Shown here: positions 50,053 to 60,531 of the stretch, piece by piece
How positions within the stretch are numbered: the stretch's first letter is position 1
How the letters are laid out: each line of letters begins with the position of its first letter
Assembly: GCF_900185615.1 (NCBI RefSeq)
Contig: NZ_FYAK01000001.1
Coordinates: forward strand, 219,701 to 283,700
Source: Photobacterium malacitanum
GTDB lineage: Bacteria; Pseudomonadota; Gammaproteobacteria; Enterobacterales; Vibrionaceae
DNA: 64,000 nucleotides
Direction of reading: 5' to 3'
Translations under genes and position numbers: made by a program
The notes under the pieces: generated by a model
Databases searched by the model: none
Seen by the model: only the letters and a program-made list of their open reading frames with translations
Told to the model about the DNA's origin: nothing

Positions 50053-50087
50053 TGGCAGTAACAAAGATTAAAGGATAAACAAAAGTC

Positions 50088-50549
50088 GTGGATCAAATAA
50101 TTACATTGGATGTTGCTAACAAAGAAGATATACAGGCGGTATATCAGCTTGAGAAAAAATTGTTTGGTGACCACTGTTATCCTGATTTTTTTATTCGCCA
50201 AGCTTATGATTGTTGGCCTGCTGGGTTATTAGTTGCGCGAGACTTAGACAATGTTATTGGCTATGTATTGTGTGCACCTCAGTTTACGAATGGATCATTA
50301 GTGGCATCAGAAGGGTGGATACTTGCGCTAGCTGTAGATAGTTGTGTGCAAGGCAAAGGTGTTGGACGGCAATTGATGCATGCAGCGATGGAGATATTGT
50401 CTGGTTGTGAAAAGCTATGGTTAACTGTCCATCCGAATAATCATGCGAAGAAATTATATCAGCAACTAGGATTTATAGATGTTGAACAAGAGAATGATTA
50501 TTTTGGTTTAGATCAGCCACGAGTGAAAATGTTGTATGTTGCAGGGTAA
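50088..50549 (+). CDS. GNAT-family N-acetyltransferase (RimI-like)
   Basis: 153 residues starting at GTG; AAGGA lies 12 bases upstream. The acetyl-CoA site VQGKGVGRQLMHAAME and the C-terminal LTVHPNNHAKKLYQQLGFIDV are typical GNAT motifs. The acceptor is unknown; RimI-type proteins acetylate protein N-termini. It converges on cspA with a shared terminator. Confidence 0.85.
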   Translation: MDQIITLDVANKEDIQAVYQLEKKLFGDHCYPDFFIRQAYDCWPAGLLVARDLDNVIGYVLCAPQFTNGSLVASEGWILALAVDSCVQGKGVGRQLMHAAMEILSGCEKLWLTVHPNNHAKKLYQQLGFIDVEQENDYFGLDQPRVKMLYVAG

Positions 50550-50561
50550 TAAATAATAAAA

Positions 50562-50582
50562 AAGGGTATATAAAATACCCTT
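50562..50582. terminator. Bidirectional terminator
   Basis: AAGGGTAT (50562-50569) and ATACCCTT (50575-50582) with A/T runs; it serves the GNAT gene and the convergent csp gene. Confidence 0.8.
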
Positions 50583-50609
50583 AACTTCTTTCAACTGTTT
50601 GTCGAAAAA

Positions 50610-50819
50610 TTAAATGCGCTCAACGTTAGCAGCTTGAGGACCTTTTTGGCCTTGCTCAACGTCAAAAGAAACTTTTTGACCTTCAGCTAGAGATTTGAAG
50701 CCTTCACCTGTGATAGCACGGAAGTGAACGAATACGTCAGCACCGCCATTGTCTTGAGTGATAAAACCGAAACCTTTCTCATCGTTGAACCACTTAACGA
50801 TACCAGTTGCTTTAGACAT
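50610..50819 (-). CDS. Cold-shock protein, CspA family (copy 1)
   Basis: 69-residue OB-fold RNA/ssDNA-binding protein. RNP1 KGFGFIT and RNP2 DVFVHF are intact. AGGAGACATAAC precedes the ATG. About 85 percent identical to the second copy 400 bases upstream; each has its own terminator and promoter region. A long AT-rich 5' region suggests cold-responsive leader control as in cspA. Confidence 0.95.
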   Translation of the reverse strand: MSKATGIVKWFNDEKGFGFITQDNGGADVFVHFRAITGEGFKSLAEGQKVSFDVEQGQKGPQAANVERI

Positions 50820-51176
50820 GTTATGTCTCCTGAAATAATAAATTAATAGCGTTAATTACGCTGGTTTACTTATGTACAAAAGAATAATGAAGCGCTTCAG
50901 GACAACTGTGTACATTTGAACAGTGTAACGAAGTTTTCTCTTTCAATTTGTTGCATAAATAGGCCTTTCTTAAAGCCATGAGTATTAGGCCATTTTCATA
51001 TTGAAAGGGCAAGTTTCTCGTATAAAAACATCACAAGAATGTGACCCCTTTAACAAAATAACATTTAGCAATTATATGCTACAAACTGCTTATTATCGAT
51101 CTAGAAGTAATAGATAATGCTGTATTGTACTTTTTCTTTATATATCAAATAAGAACAGTGTAATAAAAATAAAAAA
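50820..51176. promoter_or_regulatory. Upstream region of csp copy 1
   Basis: About 360 non-coding bases between the two csp genes. Probably holds the promoter and a long 5' leader of the downstream copy. No clear cold box was identified. Confidence 0.4.
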
Positions 51177-51195
51177 AAGGGCTCTAGAAGCCCTT
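51177..51195 (-). terminator. Terminator of csp copy 2
   Basis: AAGGGCT (51177-51183) pairs with AGCCCTT (51189-51195); on the minus strand it is followed by a long T-run. Confidence 0.85.
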
Positions 51196-51223
51196 GGTTT
51201 TGTAACGTTTTAACGTTAAGTTA

Positions 51224-51433
51224 TTAGATTCTTTCAACGTTCGCTGCTTGAAGACCCTTAGGACCTTGTTCGGTCTCGTAAGAAACTTTTTGGCCTTCAG
51301 ATAGCGTTTTAAAGCCATCACCACTAATCGCACGGAAGTGTACAAATACATCAGCACCGCCGTCATCTTGAGTGATAAAACCAAACCCTTTTTCTTCGTT
51401 AAACCACTTAACGGTACCTGTTGCTTTTGACAT
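51224..51433 (-). CDS. Cold-shock protein, CspA family (copy 2)
   Basis: 69-residue OB-fold cold-shock protein with RNP1 KGFGFIT and RNP2 DVFVHF. AGGAGACAAC precedes the ATG. Paralogue of the next gene downstream on the same strand; tandem duplication in Vibrionaceae is common. Differences cluster in the C-terminal half ([14 protein letters not shown]). Confidence 0.95.
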   Translation of the reverse strand: MSKATGTVKWFNEEKGFGFITQDDGGADVFVHFRAISGDGFKTLSEGQKVSYETEQGPKGLQAANVERI

Positions 51434-51978
51434 GTTGTCTCCTGATAAATCTATTCATCACACGGTATAGCCAATATCAGATTACGGAGCGATTTGAGCG
51501 TTGAACTCTGTTGCTGATCATGGAGATGACAGCGAAGATATCCTTGTTCAGATTGCTTTAATTGTAAATAAGTACTGGTCTACTATGAAGACTAGGCGCT
51601 GATGGGTGATTTGCAAATCAAATTCAGTTTTTTTATGAGCAAACAATGCAATCATAAACAGTGTCATTATAATTTCTTCGATAATTCATCTAACTGTCTT
51701 TTTTATTAGTAATTATCTCTAATATTTATTGCACGAAATCAAAGCAAAGATAAATAGCAAAGCGCATAATCCAAACAATAAAGGATCTTTAAGCGTATGT
51801 TAACTCACCACCTAGTCGATAATCTTCGGGTATTGCTTGAGTTTACAGCAGATTTTCTGATATAACGATTTTAGAAAAAAACTGAGACTCGACGGTTATG
51901 TACTAGGAAGTGCATTTTTCCTAATTATTAGCATTAAATCAGTTTCACAAGGCTTTATTTTCAGACTAAGGACAAAAC
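51434..51978. promoter_or_regulatory. Divergent region between csp copy 2 and the yeeX-like gene
   Basis: 545 AT-rich bases with no ORF; contains the csp leader on one strand and the promoter of the DUF496 gene on the other. AAGGACAAAAC before 51979 is its ribosome site. Confidence 0.4.
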
Positions 51979-52293
51979 ATGAACAACATCCTTGAACTTG
52001 TTCGTCAGGCTCGCCGTAAAAACAAACTTAAGCGCGAAATTCTTGATAACGATCGTAAAATCCGTGATAACCGTAAGCGTGTAGAATTACTAGAGAACAT
52101 GTTGGACTATATCAAGCCAGATATGACTCATGATCAAATTCTAGAAATCATTGAAAACATGAAAGGCGATTACGAAGATCGTGTTGATGATCATATCATC
52201 ATCAGTGCTGAGTTATCTAAAGAGCGTCGTGACGTTAGCAAGAACGTTAAAGACCTTAAAAAAGCAGAAATCACAGCACACAAACATAACTAA
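51979..52293 (+). CDS. DUF496 protein (YeeX-like coiled-coil)
   Basis: 104 residues, almost entirely helical and charged: [68 protein letters not shown]. These blocks match E. coli YeeX. Cytoplasmic, probably oligomeric; function not established. Followed by a strong terminator. Confidence 0.93.
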   Translation: MNNILELVRQARRKNKLKREILDNDRKIRDNRKRVELLENMLDYIKPDMTHDQILEIIENMKGDYEDRVDDHIIISAELSKERRDVSKNVKDLKKAEITAHKHN

Positions 52294-52317
52294 TCTTTTG
52301 TTTGTTAGTGAATGAAG

Positions 52318-52346
52318 ACCTGAGCCATGTGCTCAGGTTTTTTTTT
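52318..52346 (+). terminator. Terminator of the yeeX-like gene
   Basis: ACCTGAGC (52318-52325), loop CATGT, GCTCAGGT (52331-52338), then nine T. Confidence 0.92.
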
Positions 52347-52390
52347 ACTTGTTTGACGCTTAAAATTGAATAGTCTGGCAGACTAAAAAA

Positions 52391-52419
52391 AAGCCCGAAA
52401 CGATTCCTGTGTCGGGCTT
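52391..52419 (-). terminator. Terminator facing left, 160 bases past rsmF
   Basis: AAGCCCGA (52391-52398) pairs with TCGGGCTT (52412-52419). On the minus strand a run of T follows. It would end rsmF read-through or a short RNA made in the gap. Confidence 0.8.
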
Positions 52420-52581
52420 AGGGGAATAGGCTCAGTGATGAGCCTTGCGCTAACTGGATAGAGATAGAATTCGATTACACTATCAATACTAGTTTAGCTG
52501 TGATGATTTTCCAGTTTTAATTTAAAATAATTGTTTATTCAGTCAATAAAATACTAATTAATAGTAACTGATTGAATAATA

Positions 52582-54030
52582 TTAAATATCAAACAGGTTA
52601 GTATCGCGTACTAATTCGCGAGGTAAGCCATTTTTGATGCGATTACCTACCCATTTACCGATACCAATAGGATAATCACGGTAAGTAACAATCACTTCAC
52701 CTTTACCGGTTAGGTTTTCTGGGCGAATATCTCGGCCCATAAACCATTCTTTCGCTTGTGGTGCAGTTAAGGCTATAGCAACAGTCTCTTTACCCGTCGC
52801 AAGCGTCATGATTGCCTCATGTTGCCAGCGATAGCCTTTTTTATGCTGCTCCGCTAATTTAATCCCAATACGCTGAAAACGAACTTCACTAATTAATGGT
52901 TTGATCTGAGAAGGGAATAACCACACTTCTTTGTCTCGCAACCAAATATCACTGTTGGTTGATAAAGTGATATCAAGATCGGCCTTAAGTTGTTGAGCGA
53001 TGAGCTGTTGTTCGTCTGCTTTTACTTGGTTAAAAGGGAATTTTCCCATGCGTTTTTTAACCGGATCGGTTTCAACGGATGTATGCTTGCGAATACGAGC
53101 TACAAAAAATCCTTCGCTGTCAAAAACTTGAGGGTAGACGTGTAAAAAACCTTCATCTGTTAGTACTTGTTGTGCGCCATCAAATAAATCGCCTAAAGAT
53201 TCAAATTCAACCGCATCACCAAAGGTTTGTTTTAGATAGTGGCAAACCTCTTGGTTTTCATGTTGGTTAAGGGTACACGTTGAGTATACCATCACGCCAC
53301 CAGGCTTTAATGCTTGAAAGGCACTAACAATGAGATTGCGTTGTACTGCTGCAATTTCATCAATAGACTCAAGACTCCAGTTTGCCATTGCATCATCGTC
53401 TTTACGAATAGCACCTTCGCCTGAGCAAGGAGCATCAAGTAAAATCGAGTCAAACGCTTCAGGAGCCCAAGTGCCAAAAACACAACCATCAAAATGGGTT
53501 AGTGCTGCATTATGGACACCACAGCGTTGTAAGTTAGCATGAAGTACTTTAATACGGCTTGCTGCTAACTCGTTTGCAACCAATGCGCCTTTATTTTGCA
53601 TAGCACAAGCAATTTGGGTAGTTTTAGAGCCCGGAGCGGATGCCATATCGAGGACACAGTCAAGAGCATTATTATTATCCAGCAATGCAGTGACTGGCAT
53701 CATTGAGCTGGCTTCTTGAATGTAGAATAACCCGGCCATATGCTCGGCTGTATTGCCTAATGAAACGCTCTCTTCATCCTCACGTTTGATCCAAAAGCCA
53801 GTATCACACCAAGGGATAGGAGTTAATGTCCAATCTTTATCTGCTACACGAGTAAGAAAGTCTGCCACGCTAATTTTGAGCGTATTGACACGAATACTGC
53901 GACGTAGCGGTGTTTTACAGCAGCTGATAAATTCATCAATGCTCAGATTTGCTGGCATTGTATGCTTGATGAGATCAATAAAAGCGTCAGGAATATAGAT
54001 ATTAGGATGCAAGGTAGCACTCTCTGTCAA
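52582..54030 (-). CDS. rsmF: 16S rRNA (cytosine-1407-C5)-methyltransferase
   Basis: 482-residue RsmF/YebU. SAM site VLDMASAPGSKTTQIA, motif IV LLDAPCSGEGAIRKD with the release Cys, and the nucleophile Cys252 in VYSTCTLNQHENQEV. The C-terminal PUA-like extension (RPENLTGKGEVIVTYRDYPIGIGKWVGNRIKNGLPREL) is present. Lies downstream of letA-letB as in E. coli (yebS-yebT-yebU). Confidence 0.96.
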   Translation of the reverse strand: MTESATLHPNIYIPDAFIDLIKHTMPANLSIDEFISCCKTPLRRSIRVNTLKISVADFLTRVADKDWTLTPIPWCDTGFWIKREDEESVSLGNTAEHMAGLFYIQEASSMMPVTALLDNNNALDCVLDMASAPGSKTTQIACAMQNKGALVANELAASRIKVLHANLQRCGVHNAALTHFDGCVFGTWAPEAFDSILLDAPCSGEGAIRKDDDAMANWSLESIDEIAAVQRNLIVSAFQALKPGGVMVYSTCTLNQHENQEVCHYLKQTFGDAVEFESLGDLFDGAQQVLTDEGFLHVYPQVFDSEGFFVARIRKHTSVETDPVKKRMGKFPFNQVKADEQQLIAQQLKADLDITLSTNSDIWLRDKEVWLFPSQIKPLISEVRFQRIGIKLAEQHKKGYRWQHEAIMTLATGKETVAIALTAPQAKEWFMGRDIRPENLTGKGEVIVTYRDYPIGIGKWVGNRIKNGLPRELVRDTNLFDI

Positions 54031-54178
54031 ACTAGCAATGCCGCGATTCTATACTAAACAACAACAAATTTATATCGACTATCTGTGCTTCTAAGCCTGT
54101 TATGTAGATGAATCAATTTTTATGGTGAAATAATAGATTAGATCGGCTGTTTTATAAATCTGAGAAACGGGAAAAGAA

Positions 54179-54201
54179 AAAGGGACAGTGATTGTCCCTT
54201 T
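54179..54201 (-). terminator. Terminator of letAB
   Basis: AAAGGGACA (54179-54187) pairs with TGTCCCTTT (54193-54201), with A/T runs on both sides. Confidence 0.85.
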
Positions 54202-54231
54202 TTTTGTGGTTTTAATATGGCTTAAATATTA

Positions 54232-56859
54232 TTACTTGACGGGAATTGCTGTACGCCAAGTTAACCATTTAGGATTGACTTCTTTATTGAGTAAGAAGTG
54301 CTTGCCGTGTTTCGCTTGAGGGGCAAGTGGATGTGTGGCTGGTGTCGCAAATGAAATACCACCACGGAGTAAACTATCAAAAGTTCCTGCTTTAACTTTT
54401 GCTCCGGTAAGACCGACATCAACGTTCAACCCTGATGCATTCCAAAACACACTATTCGTACGAATAAGGTGGCGGTACTTTTGCTCAATCTGTACAGTAA
54501 TTAATACGCGATCAGCTAATGCACCTAAAGCAACTTTAATGACTTGGCCAACTTGAATATCACGGTAAAGCAAAGGTGTACCTTCACTCACTGAGCCACG
54601 CTCTTCACTTTCTAAAATAAAGGTTTTGCCAGCATCAAATAGTTCCGCTGAACCTAACTTGAAATTGTGAGACGTTAAGCCTTTGCCTGGCTGTACTGCA
54701 ATATATGAGCTTAAGAGAGAATCTAAATTTTCGCTACCACTTAAGCTAATTTTAGGTTTTACTACCCAGAAATAGCTATCTTTACGTGCAATTACATTGG
54801 CATATTGTGGGTATAAGCGTGCTTTTACAGTGACGTTATTACGTTCAAAGTTTGGCTCAATATTATCAACTTTACCAATTACAACACCTTGATACTTAAT
54901 TGCCGTCGATTTTGAAATAGAACGAGCATCATCTGCCGTTAGGGTGATCATAACGCCAAAATGTTGAGCATCGCTTAAACTTGAATAAAGTTTATAGTCA
55001 CTACCAGAACGGTTTGCAACCCCTTTAATTGAGTCAAATGCGATGCCACCTTTAAGCAAGGTTGAGAGTGGATCCGCTTTAATTTTAACGCCATTAAGTC
55101 CCGCTTCTACCTCAACCCCTGATCGGTTCCAAAAAACAGTGTTACTGTCTATTAAATGGCGGTATTTCTTTTGTATATTCAGTTTTATTTCAACCCCTGA
55201 TGTCTTAAGGGCAAAACTGGTGATCTCACCAACTTGTAGATTACGATAAAGCACCGGACTGCCTTCGGAGATAGAAGGTAAGTTATCAGCAACAAGTGTA
55301 ATTGAGGTAAACCCTTTTAATTTTTCATCAGCAAGCTTAGCGAGGTGTCTATTTTTAAATAGCGTATAACTTTTTTGGACCCCTTGTTTGCCACTTGATG
55401 TAAAGCTAATTGCGCTGCTTATTAATTGATCCGCTGCAGGAATAGAAACATCGACGCCGCTATTACTGATATTAGCTTCAATACCACCGTCAATAAAGAA
55501 ACGGCTATGGGAGCGAATTAAGTGAGTATATTGTGGTTGAATTAATGCATCTAATCGTACTCGATCACCATCGAGTTTCACGTTAGTGATATGGCCGACA
55601 TCAATTCCACGATAGCGTAATTTAGTGCCTGCTTTTAAGCCGAAGCTTTTATTGGCATATAGCGAGAAAACAGCCACACCTGGTTGTTGCTCTTCAAGTG
55701 TGTTTTGGGTGATAGCTGTAAAATGACGCGTTGTTTTGCCTTCACCAGGAATTAAGCGAAGATAATTACCGCGAACAAGATTGCCAATATTTTTGACGCC
55801 AGTTAGTGAAACTTGCGCTTCTTCAAGTAATAACCGTGAGCCATTATTAAGTAGATCACTCATGCTAGGTTCGATAGCTGCGTGAGCAATAATTTTATTG
55901 GTTTTTTCGTCCAGCTTTAAATCTGAAATTTTACCAATTTGAAGGCCACGATACATGATCGGCGCCCCTGAGTTACTGACATTATTATCGTCTGGCAGAG
56001 TGATGGTTATAGCGATACCACGACCTGCAGTATTAATGTCTGGATAGAGGTTAAATAAATGCCCTTCATCAATAGGTTTACCTGCATCAGGTGAGTCAAA
56101 TGCAATCGCACCAGCAATCAATGCTGATAAGCTTTCAAATTGGACGTCAACACCATTAAAACCAATATTGGCATTGACACCACTTACATTCCAAAAACGG
56201 CTTTTATTGGTCACTAGATTGGCATAATGCGGTTTGATCAGCGCATCAATCAGCACTTCTTTCTTATTAGCACTAAGGGTGTAGTTATAAATTTCACCGA
56301 CAGGGATCTTTTTATAAAAAATTTGTGAGCCAATACTGAGAGAGCCTAGGTTTGGTGCTTTTAATTGTAGGGTTAAACCATCATTTGTAGGCATGTTTGC
56401 CGGTTGGTTTTCTAGTGCGGTAAATTTTGTTGCTTCTTCACCTGGACCTGGTTGAAGGGCAATGTAATTACCTGAAACTAGCGCATCTAAACCAGAGATG
56501 CCAGTAATAGAAGCCTTAGGTTTTACTAACCAAAATCGAGTATGTGTACGAAGTGTTTTTACGGCTTCAGGGTAGATATCTGCAGATACATAGATGCTTT
56601 TAAGATCTTTTGATAACGTCACATCACGTACAATACCGACTTCTAATCCTTGATAGCGAATAGTGGTACGCCCCGCAACTAAACCTACGGCATCATTAAA
56701 GTGAATTTGAATACGTTCGCCGCCTTCATTAACGGCTTTATAGAGTAACCATCCAGCGACAATAATAGCCAATAGAGGTAATAACCATAAAGGTGATAAG
56801 CCCCGATCACTGCGAATATTCACGCGTTGTGGTTGCTCGTTATTTGGTTCGTTGTTCAT
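54232..56859 (-). CDS. letB: MCE-family lipid transport tunnel protein LetB (YebT)
   Basis: 875 residues (E. coli 877). One N-terminal membrane anchor (LWLLPLLAIIVAGWLLYKAV) and seven MCE repeats, each beginning with a block like IRYQGLEVG, IMYRGLQIG, LRYRGIDVG, VLYRNLQVG and LLYRDIQVG. MCE rings stack into a tunnel that carries lipids between inner and outer membrane. It overlaps the end of letA by 20 bases, so they are coupled. Confidence 0.96.
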   Translation of the reverse strand: MNNEPNNEQPQRVNIRSDRGLSPLWLLPLLAIIVAGWLLYKAVNEGGERIQIHFNDAVGLVAGRTTIRYQGLEVGIVRDVTLSKDLKSIYVSADIYPEAVKTLRTHTRFWLVKPKASITGISGLDALVSGNYIALQPGPGEEATKFTALENQPANMPTNDGLTLQLKAPNLGSLSIGSQIFYKKIPVGEIYNYTLSANKKEVLIDALIKPHYANLVTNKSRFWNVSGVNANIGFNGVDVQFESLSALIAGAIAFDSPDAGKPIDEGHLFNLYPDINTAGRGIAITITLPDDNNVSNSGAPIMYRGLQIGKISDLKLDEKTNKIIAHAAIEPSMSDLLNNGSRLLLEEAQVSLTGVKNIGNLVRGNYLRLIPGEGKTTRHFTAITQNTLEEQQPGVAVFSLYANKSFGLKAGTKLRYRGIDVGHITNVKLDGDRVRLDALIQPQYTHLIRSHSRFFIDGGIEANISNSGVDVSIPAADQLISSAISFTSSGKQGVQKSYTLFKNRHLAKLADEKLKGFTSITLVADNLPSISEGSPVLYRNLQVGEITSFALKTSGVEIKLNIQKKYRHLIDSNTVFWNRSGVEVEAGLNGVKIKADPLSTLLKGGIAFDSIKGVANRSGSDYKLYSSLSDAQHFGVMITLTADDARSISKSTAIKYQGVVIGKVDNIEPNFERNNVTVKARLYPQYANVIARKDSYFWVVKPKISLSGSENLDSLLSSYIAVQPGKGLTSHNFKLGSAELFDAGKTFILESEERGSVSEGTPLLYRDIQVGQVIKVALGALADRVLITVQIEQKYRHLIRTNSVFWNASGLNVDVGLTGAKVKAGTFDSLLRGGISFATPATHPLAPQAKHGKHFLLNKEVNPKWLTWRTAIPVK

Positions 56860-58036
56860 ATTTGTCCCAGATTAGACGAGAATCTAAGCTCTCTGCTGCT
56901 AACATTGTTAAAATAACGACTACACCAAAAGCAATGGCGCCAGGCCCTGGTGTAAAATCAAGAAGTTGCCCACGGTCGATCAAAGCGACCATAATCGCGA
57001 TAACAAAAAGATCCATGACGGACCATTTTCCTATCCAATGTACGATACGAAAAATACGCATTCGTTGTAGACGCTGGCTACGCTGTTTAAATTGAATGCA
57101 TAATAATATATATGCTAAGCCAATGATTTTAGCGACAGGAACGACAATACTGGCAACAAAGATGATGATGGCAATACTGGTCATTCCTGTTTTTACTAAG
57201 CCTGCAACACCTGAAAAGATGGTATCTTCAATACGTTTACCGTTATTCATGAAGATAGAAATAGGGTAAAGATTTGCTGGCAATATAAAAATACTGGCAG
57301 TGATAAGATATGCCCATGTTTTCTGGAGTGATTTTGGAATTCGATGATGTAATTGACTACCACAACGGCGGCAATGCGGTAATGATTCTTGGGTTAACTG
57401 ACAGCGATGACAGACAGTATCAAGTTTGTCACTGATATGTTCATTTTCGGGTTGCCAAGCATCCCAATAACGGCGAACACTTATTTTCGTTAACAGTACT
57501 GACAATAGGATTTGCATACTGATTAAGCAATATAATCCTATTCCAACATAAATGTCGGCGACTTCTTGTACTTTAAAACAAGAAATAGCCAAGCTAACTA
57601 AAAAGACCTCTAGCATTGTCCATTGTTTTAAATGAGACAGAATCCACAGTGACAGTTTAAATAACCGCAGTTGCCGAAAGCGTAATGAAAATTGTGCACT
57701 TAAAACAGCGCTGATTAATAATAATGGCGCAATAGCACTACAAAAAAGAATTAAAATTGCAACGGCAGGAAAGGTGGGGGCAAGTGCAACAGTTCCAGAG
57801 GTTAATGTTGCAGGTATCATCTGGCCAATTAAACGAATGGTAACTAACGGTAGGCTAACCATTGGGATATAAAGAATAAGACAGGCAACCGCAAGCGCTA
57901 ATTCTGCGTTAAAGCGCGCAATGCCACCGCGGTACAGTCGAGTATGACAACGTGGGCAGTAGGCACTGTGTCCTTGTGTCGCAATTTCAGGCAACACAAG
58001 TAAATCGCAGCCTGGGCAGCGTCGAGCCTTCGACAT
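56840..58036 (-). CDS. letA: Lipid transport inner-membrane protein LetA (YebS/PqiA family)
   Basis: 398 residues. Two PqiA modules, each with a zinc ribbon (CPGCDLLVLP...YCPRCHTRLYRGG near the N-terminus and CHRCQLTQ...HCRRCGSQLHHR mid-protein) followed by four membrane segments. Partner of LetB, probably loading lipid into the tunnel. First gene of letA-letB. Confidence 0.95.
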   Translation of the reverse strand: MSKARRCPGCDLLVLPEIATQGHSAYCPRCHTRLYRGGIARFNAELALAVACLILYIPMVSLPLVTIRLIGQMIPATLTSGTVALAPTFPAVAILILFCSAIAPLLLISAVLSAQFSLRFRQLRLFKLSLWILSHLKQWTMLEVFLVSLAISCFKVQEVADIYVGIGLYCLISMQILLSVLLTKISVRRYWDAWQPENEHISDKLDTVCHRCQLTQESLPHCRRCGSQLHHRIPKSLQKTWAYLITASIFILPANLYPISIFMNNGKRIEDTIFSGVAGLVKTGMTSIAIIIFVASIVVPVAKIIGLAYILLCIQFKQRSQRLQRMRIFRIVHWIGKWSVMDLFVIAIMVALIDRGQLLDFTPGPGAIAFGVVVILTMLAAESLDSRLIWDKYEQRTK

Positions 58037-58153
58037 GGTGCGTTTCTTCCTTTGGTAATAAGGTGTACAAAAGCACTCATTGAGTTGTTAGTGACTCATT
58101 GTTTATAAAAAACAATAATAACCATCAATGAGTGCCGATTGACGCACACTATA

Positions 58154-60007
58154 TTATTTTGTGTTGACGCTGGCTACTGCTTCGTGTGAATTGACACTAT
58201 TGGTTGTTAATTCAGCTGATTGAATTGAACCATAAAGAGTTTGATATAGCCCTTGAGTATTAACCAATTCGATATGAGTACCTGATTGACTGACTAGACC
58301 ATCTTCAAGTACATAAATAATATCAGCTTGTTTAACAGCAGATAAACGATGAGCCACAATCAAGGTGGTTTTATTTCTTAAAAACGTATTGAGGGCTGTA
58401 TGTAAAGCGGCCTCAGTTGAGGTATCTAAAGCGGATGTTGCTTCGTCAAGAATAACAAATTCAGGATTAGAAAGAATCATACGCGCAATGGCTAATCGTT
58501 GTCGCTGTCCGCCTGATAAACGAATACCTTGGCGGCCTATTTCGGTATCTAATCCATGGGTGAGACGTTCAGTAACATCAGCAAGTTGAGCGATATCTAA
58601 CGCTTGCCATAATTCTTCATCAGTAAACGAACCACCTAAGGTTAAGTTATGACGTAACGTTTCATTAAACAACACTGGTTGCTGTAATACGACTGCCATC
58701 TTCTCACGTAGTGCTTCATAGCTAACGTCTTCAATAGGATGATTATTTATTAAAATATCACCACTGTTTTTTTGATAAATGCCAAGTAATAATTGAATTA
58801 AAGTAGATTTACCGCCACCAGATGCACCAACGAGTGCAACACGTTTACCAGCGGGAATATCAAGGTTTAATCCACAAAGTACTTCTTTGTCATTATCATA
58901 CGAAAAATGTAAATCACGAATTTTAATCGCAATAGTTTGTTGATCATTAAATGGGTTAACCGTTGCTGGTGGACGTGTTTCTTCTTCAAGTGCTAATAGG
59001 CTATTAAGGCGTTGCATTGCAGCTGATGCGCCGTACCAAGCAAATTGAATACCTAATAATTCTTGAATTGGACCTAACATAAACCACAAGTAGCTAAACA
59101 CAGCTAACATTTCACCAATGGTTAAGTTACTAAATAGCACCATTAACATTGCTGCAGCTCGAAAAATTTCAAAACCAATTAAGAATAACAGGAAAGAAAT
59201 GCGTCCCGCCGCTTCTGATTGCCATGCATATTTATCAGCACTGTGGCGAATATCACTGGCATTGGTTTTTAATTGTTCTAAAAAATCACGTTCGCGATTA
59301 GAAGCCCGTAATTGATAAAGGCCGTCTAAGACTTCAATTAAACGATGTTGAAATGTTTCGTAAGATTGGTTTTCTTTACGTTTAAGGTTTTTAACGCGGC
59401 TCCCCATAAGCTTAGACGCATAAACAACAATCGGATTTATAATCAGAATGAATAAACCTAACTTCCAATCAAGCCATAAAAGTACACCAGCGGTTCCAAC
59501 AACCGTTAAAAGCCCGATAATAAACCGACTAAGCGTATCACCAACAAACTTATCAATCGTCTCAACATCAGTAATTAGGTGAGAACTGATGCCACCACTG
59601 CCTCGTTCTTCGTACTGTCGCATACTTATGCGGCCTAGTTTGTCGAGTAAGTGTTGACGTAAGTTATAGGTTATATCTTTTGATACTAATGTAAATTGTC
59701 GACTTTGGAGTATATTCAGCGCTTGGCTAAAGGTGCGCATTAATACAACCAGAACAAGCACTAAAATAATGTAGCCTGTTGCGTTGTGCCATGCAGAAGG
59801 TAAAAGGGCGTTAAGATAAGTAATGCCTTCGCCTGGTTTATGCAACAGAACTTCATCAACCATTAGTGGCATCAGAAGTGGAATAGGTACACTGATCAAG
59901 GTTGCGATAACAGCAATAATATTGGCAACAATTAATCTTGGTTTATGTAATTTCGCTTGTTGTAGTAACCAAGACCAATTAATCATAAGATGGTTCTTAT
60001 CTTTCAC
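58154..60007 (-). CDS. ABC-type exporter (fused permease-ATPase)
   Basis: 617 residues: six membrane segments (about 20-330), then an ATPase with Walker A GASGGGKST, Q-loop VVLQQPVLF, signature LSGGQRQRLAIARM, Walker B FVILDEATSALD and H-loop VAHRLS. MsbA/MdlB-type half transporter, active as a homodimer or with an unlinked partner; substrate unknown. Divergent from msrC. Confidence 0.92.
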   Translation of the reverse strand: MKDKNHLMINWSWLLQQAKLHKPRLIVANIIAVIATLISVPIPLLMPLMVDEVLLHKPGEGITYLNALLPSAWHNATGYIILVLVLVVLMRTFSQALNILQSRQFTLVSKDITYNLRQHLLDKLGRISMRQYEERGSGGISSHLITDVETIDKFVGDTLSRFIIGLLTVVGTAGVLLWLDWKLGLFILIINPIVVYASKLMGSRVKNLKRKENQSYETFQHRLIEVLDGLYQLRASNRERDFLEQLKTNASDIRHSADKYAWQSEAAGRISFLLFLIGFEIFRAAAMLMVLFSNLTIGEMLAVFSYLWFMLGPIQELLGIQFAWYGASAAMQRLNSLLALEEETRPPATVNPFNDQQTIAIKIRDLHFSYDNDKEVLCGLNLDIPAGKRVALVGASGGGKSTLIQLLLGIYQKNSGDILINNHPIEDVSYEALREKMAVVLQQPVLFNETLRHNLTLGGSFTDEELWQALDIAQLADVTERLTHGLDTEIGRQGIRLSGGQRQRLAIARMILSNPEFVILDEATSALDTSTEAALHTALNTFLRNKTTLIVAHRLSAVKQADIIYVLEDGLVSQSGTHIELVNTQGLYQTLYGSIQSAELTTNSVNSHEAVASVNTK

Positions 60008-60072
60008 TGTGAGAATAATTCCTATTATCAGTAGTATTCTTGCTATTCTAACGGCTATATACGGAGTAAGCT

Positions 60073-60531
60073 ATGGAAAATTCAACCGCTTTTTATCATC
60101 GTCTAACACAACAAGCATTGGCGCTTATTGAAGGTGAAAAGGATCTTATCGCTAATATGTCTAATATTAGTGCGTTATTAAATATGGAGTTAGAACAAAT
60201 TAATTGGGTTGGATTTTATTTGTTGAAACAAGATCAATTAGTTCTGGGCCCATTTCAAGGAAAACCTGCTTGTGTTCGTATTCCTGTTGGACGCGGTGTT
60301 TGTGGAACGGCAATTTCAGAAAATAAAGTGCAGCGTATTGCAGATGTTCATGCTTTCCCTGGGCATATTGCATGTGATGCTGTAAGTAATTCTGAAATCG
60401 TTATTCCAGTTATGGTTAATGAAAAATTAATCGGTGTGCTGGATATTGATAGCCCAATTTTGTCAAGATTTGACCAAAATGATGAACAAGGTCTAGTTTC
60501 TTTCGTAGAAGCACTACAAAAAGTACTCTAA
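60073..60531 (+). CDS. msrC: Free methionine-(R)-sulfoxide reductase (GAF domain)
   Basis: 152-residue GAF-domain enzyme (YebR/fRMsr). The three characteristic cysteines are in GKPACVRIP, GRGVCGTA and GHIACDA, inside the pattern that defines this family. Reduces free Met-R-sulfoxide. First of msrC-proQ-prc, an arrangement shared with E. coli. Confidence 0.95.
   Translation: MENSTAFYHRLTQQALALIEGEKDLIANMSNISALLNMELEQINWVGFYLLKQDQLVLGPFQGKPACVRIPVGRGVCGTAISENKVQRIADVHAFPGHIACDAVSNSEIVIPVMVNEKLIGVLDIDSPILSRFDQNDEQGLVSFVEALQKVL

Noticed and set aside
51184..51384. Second ORF overlapping csp copy 2
   Set aside because: Same strand, shifted frame of a conserved CspA gene; no ribosome site.
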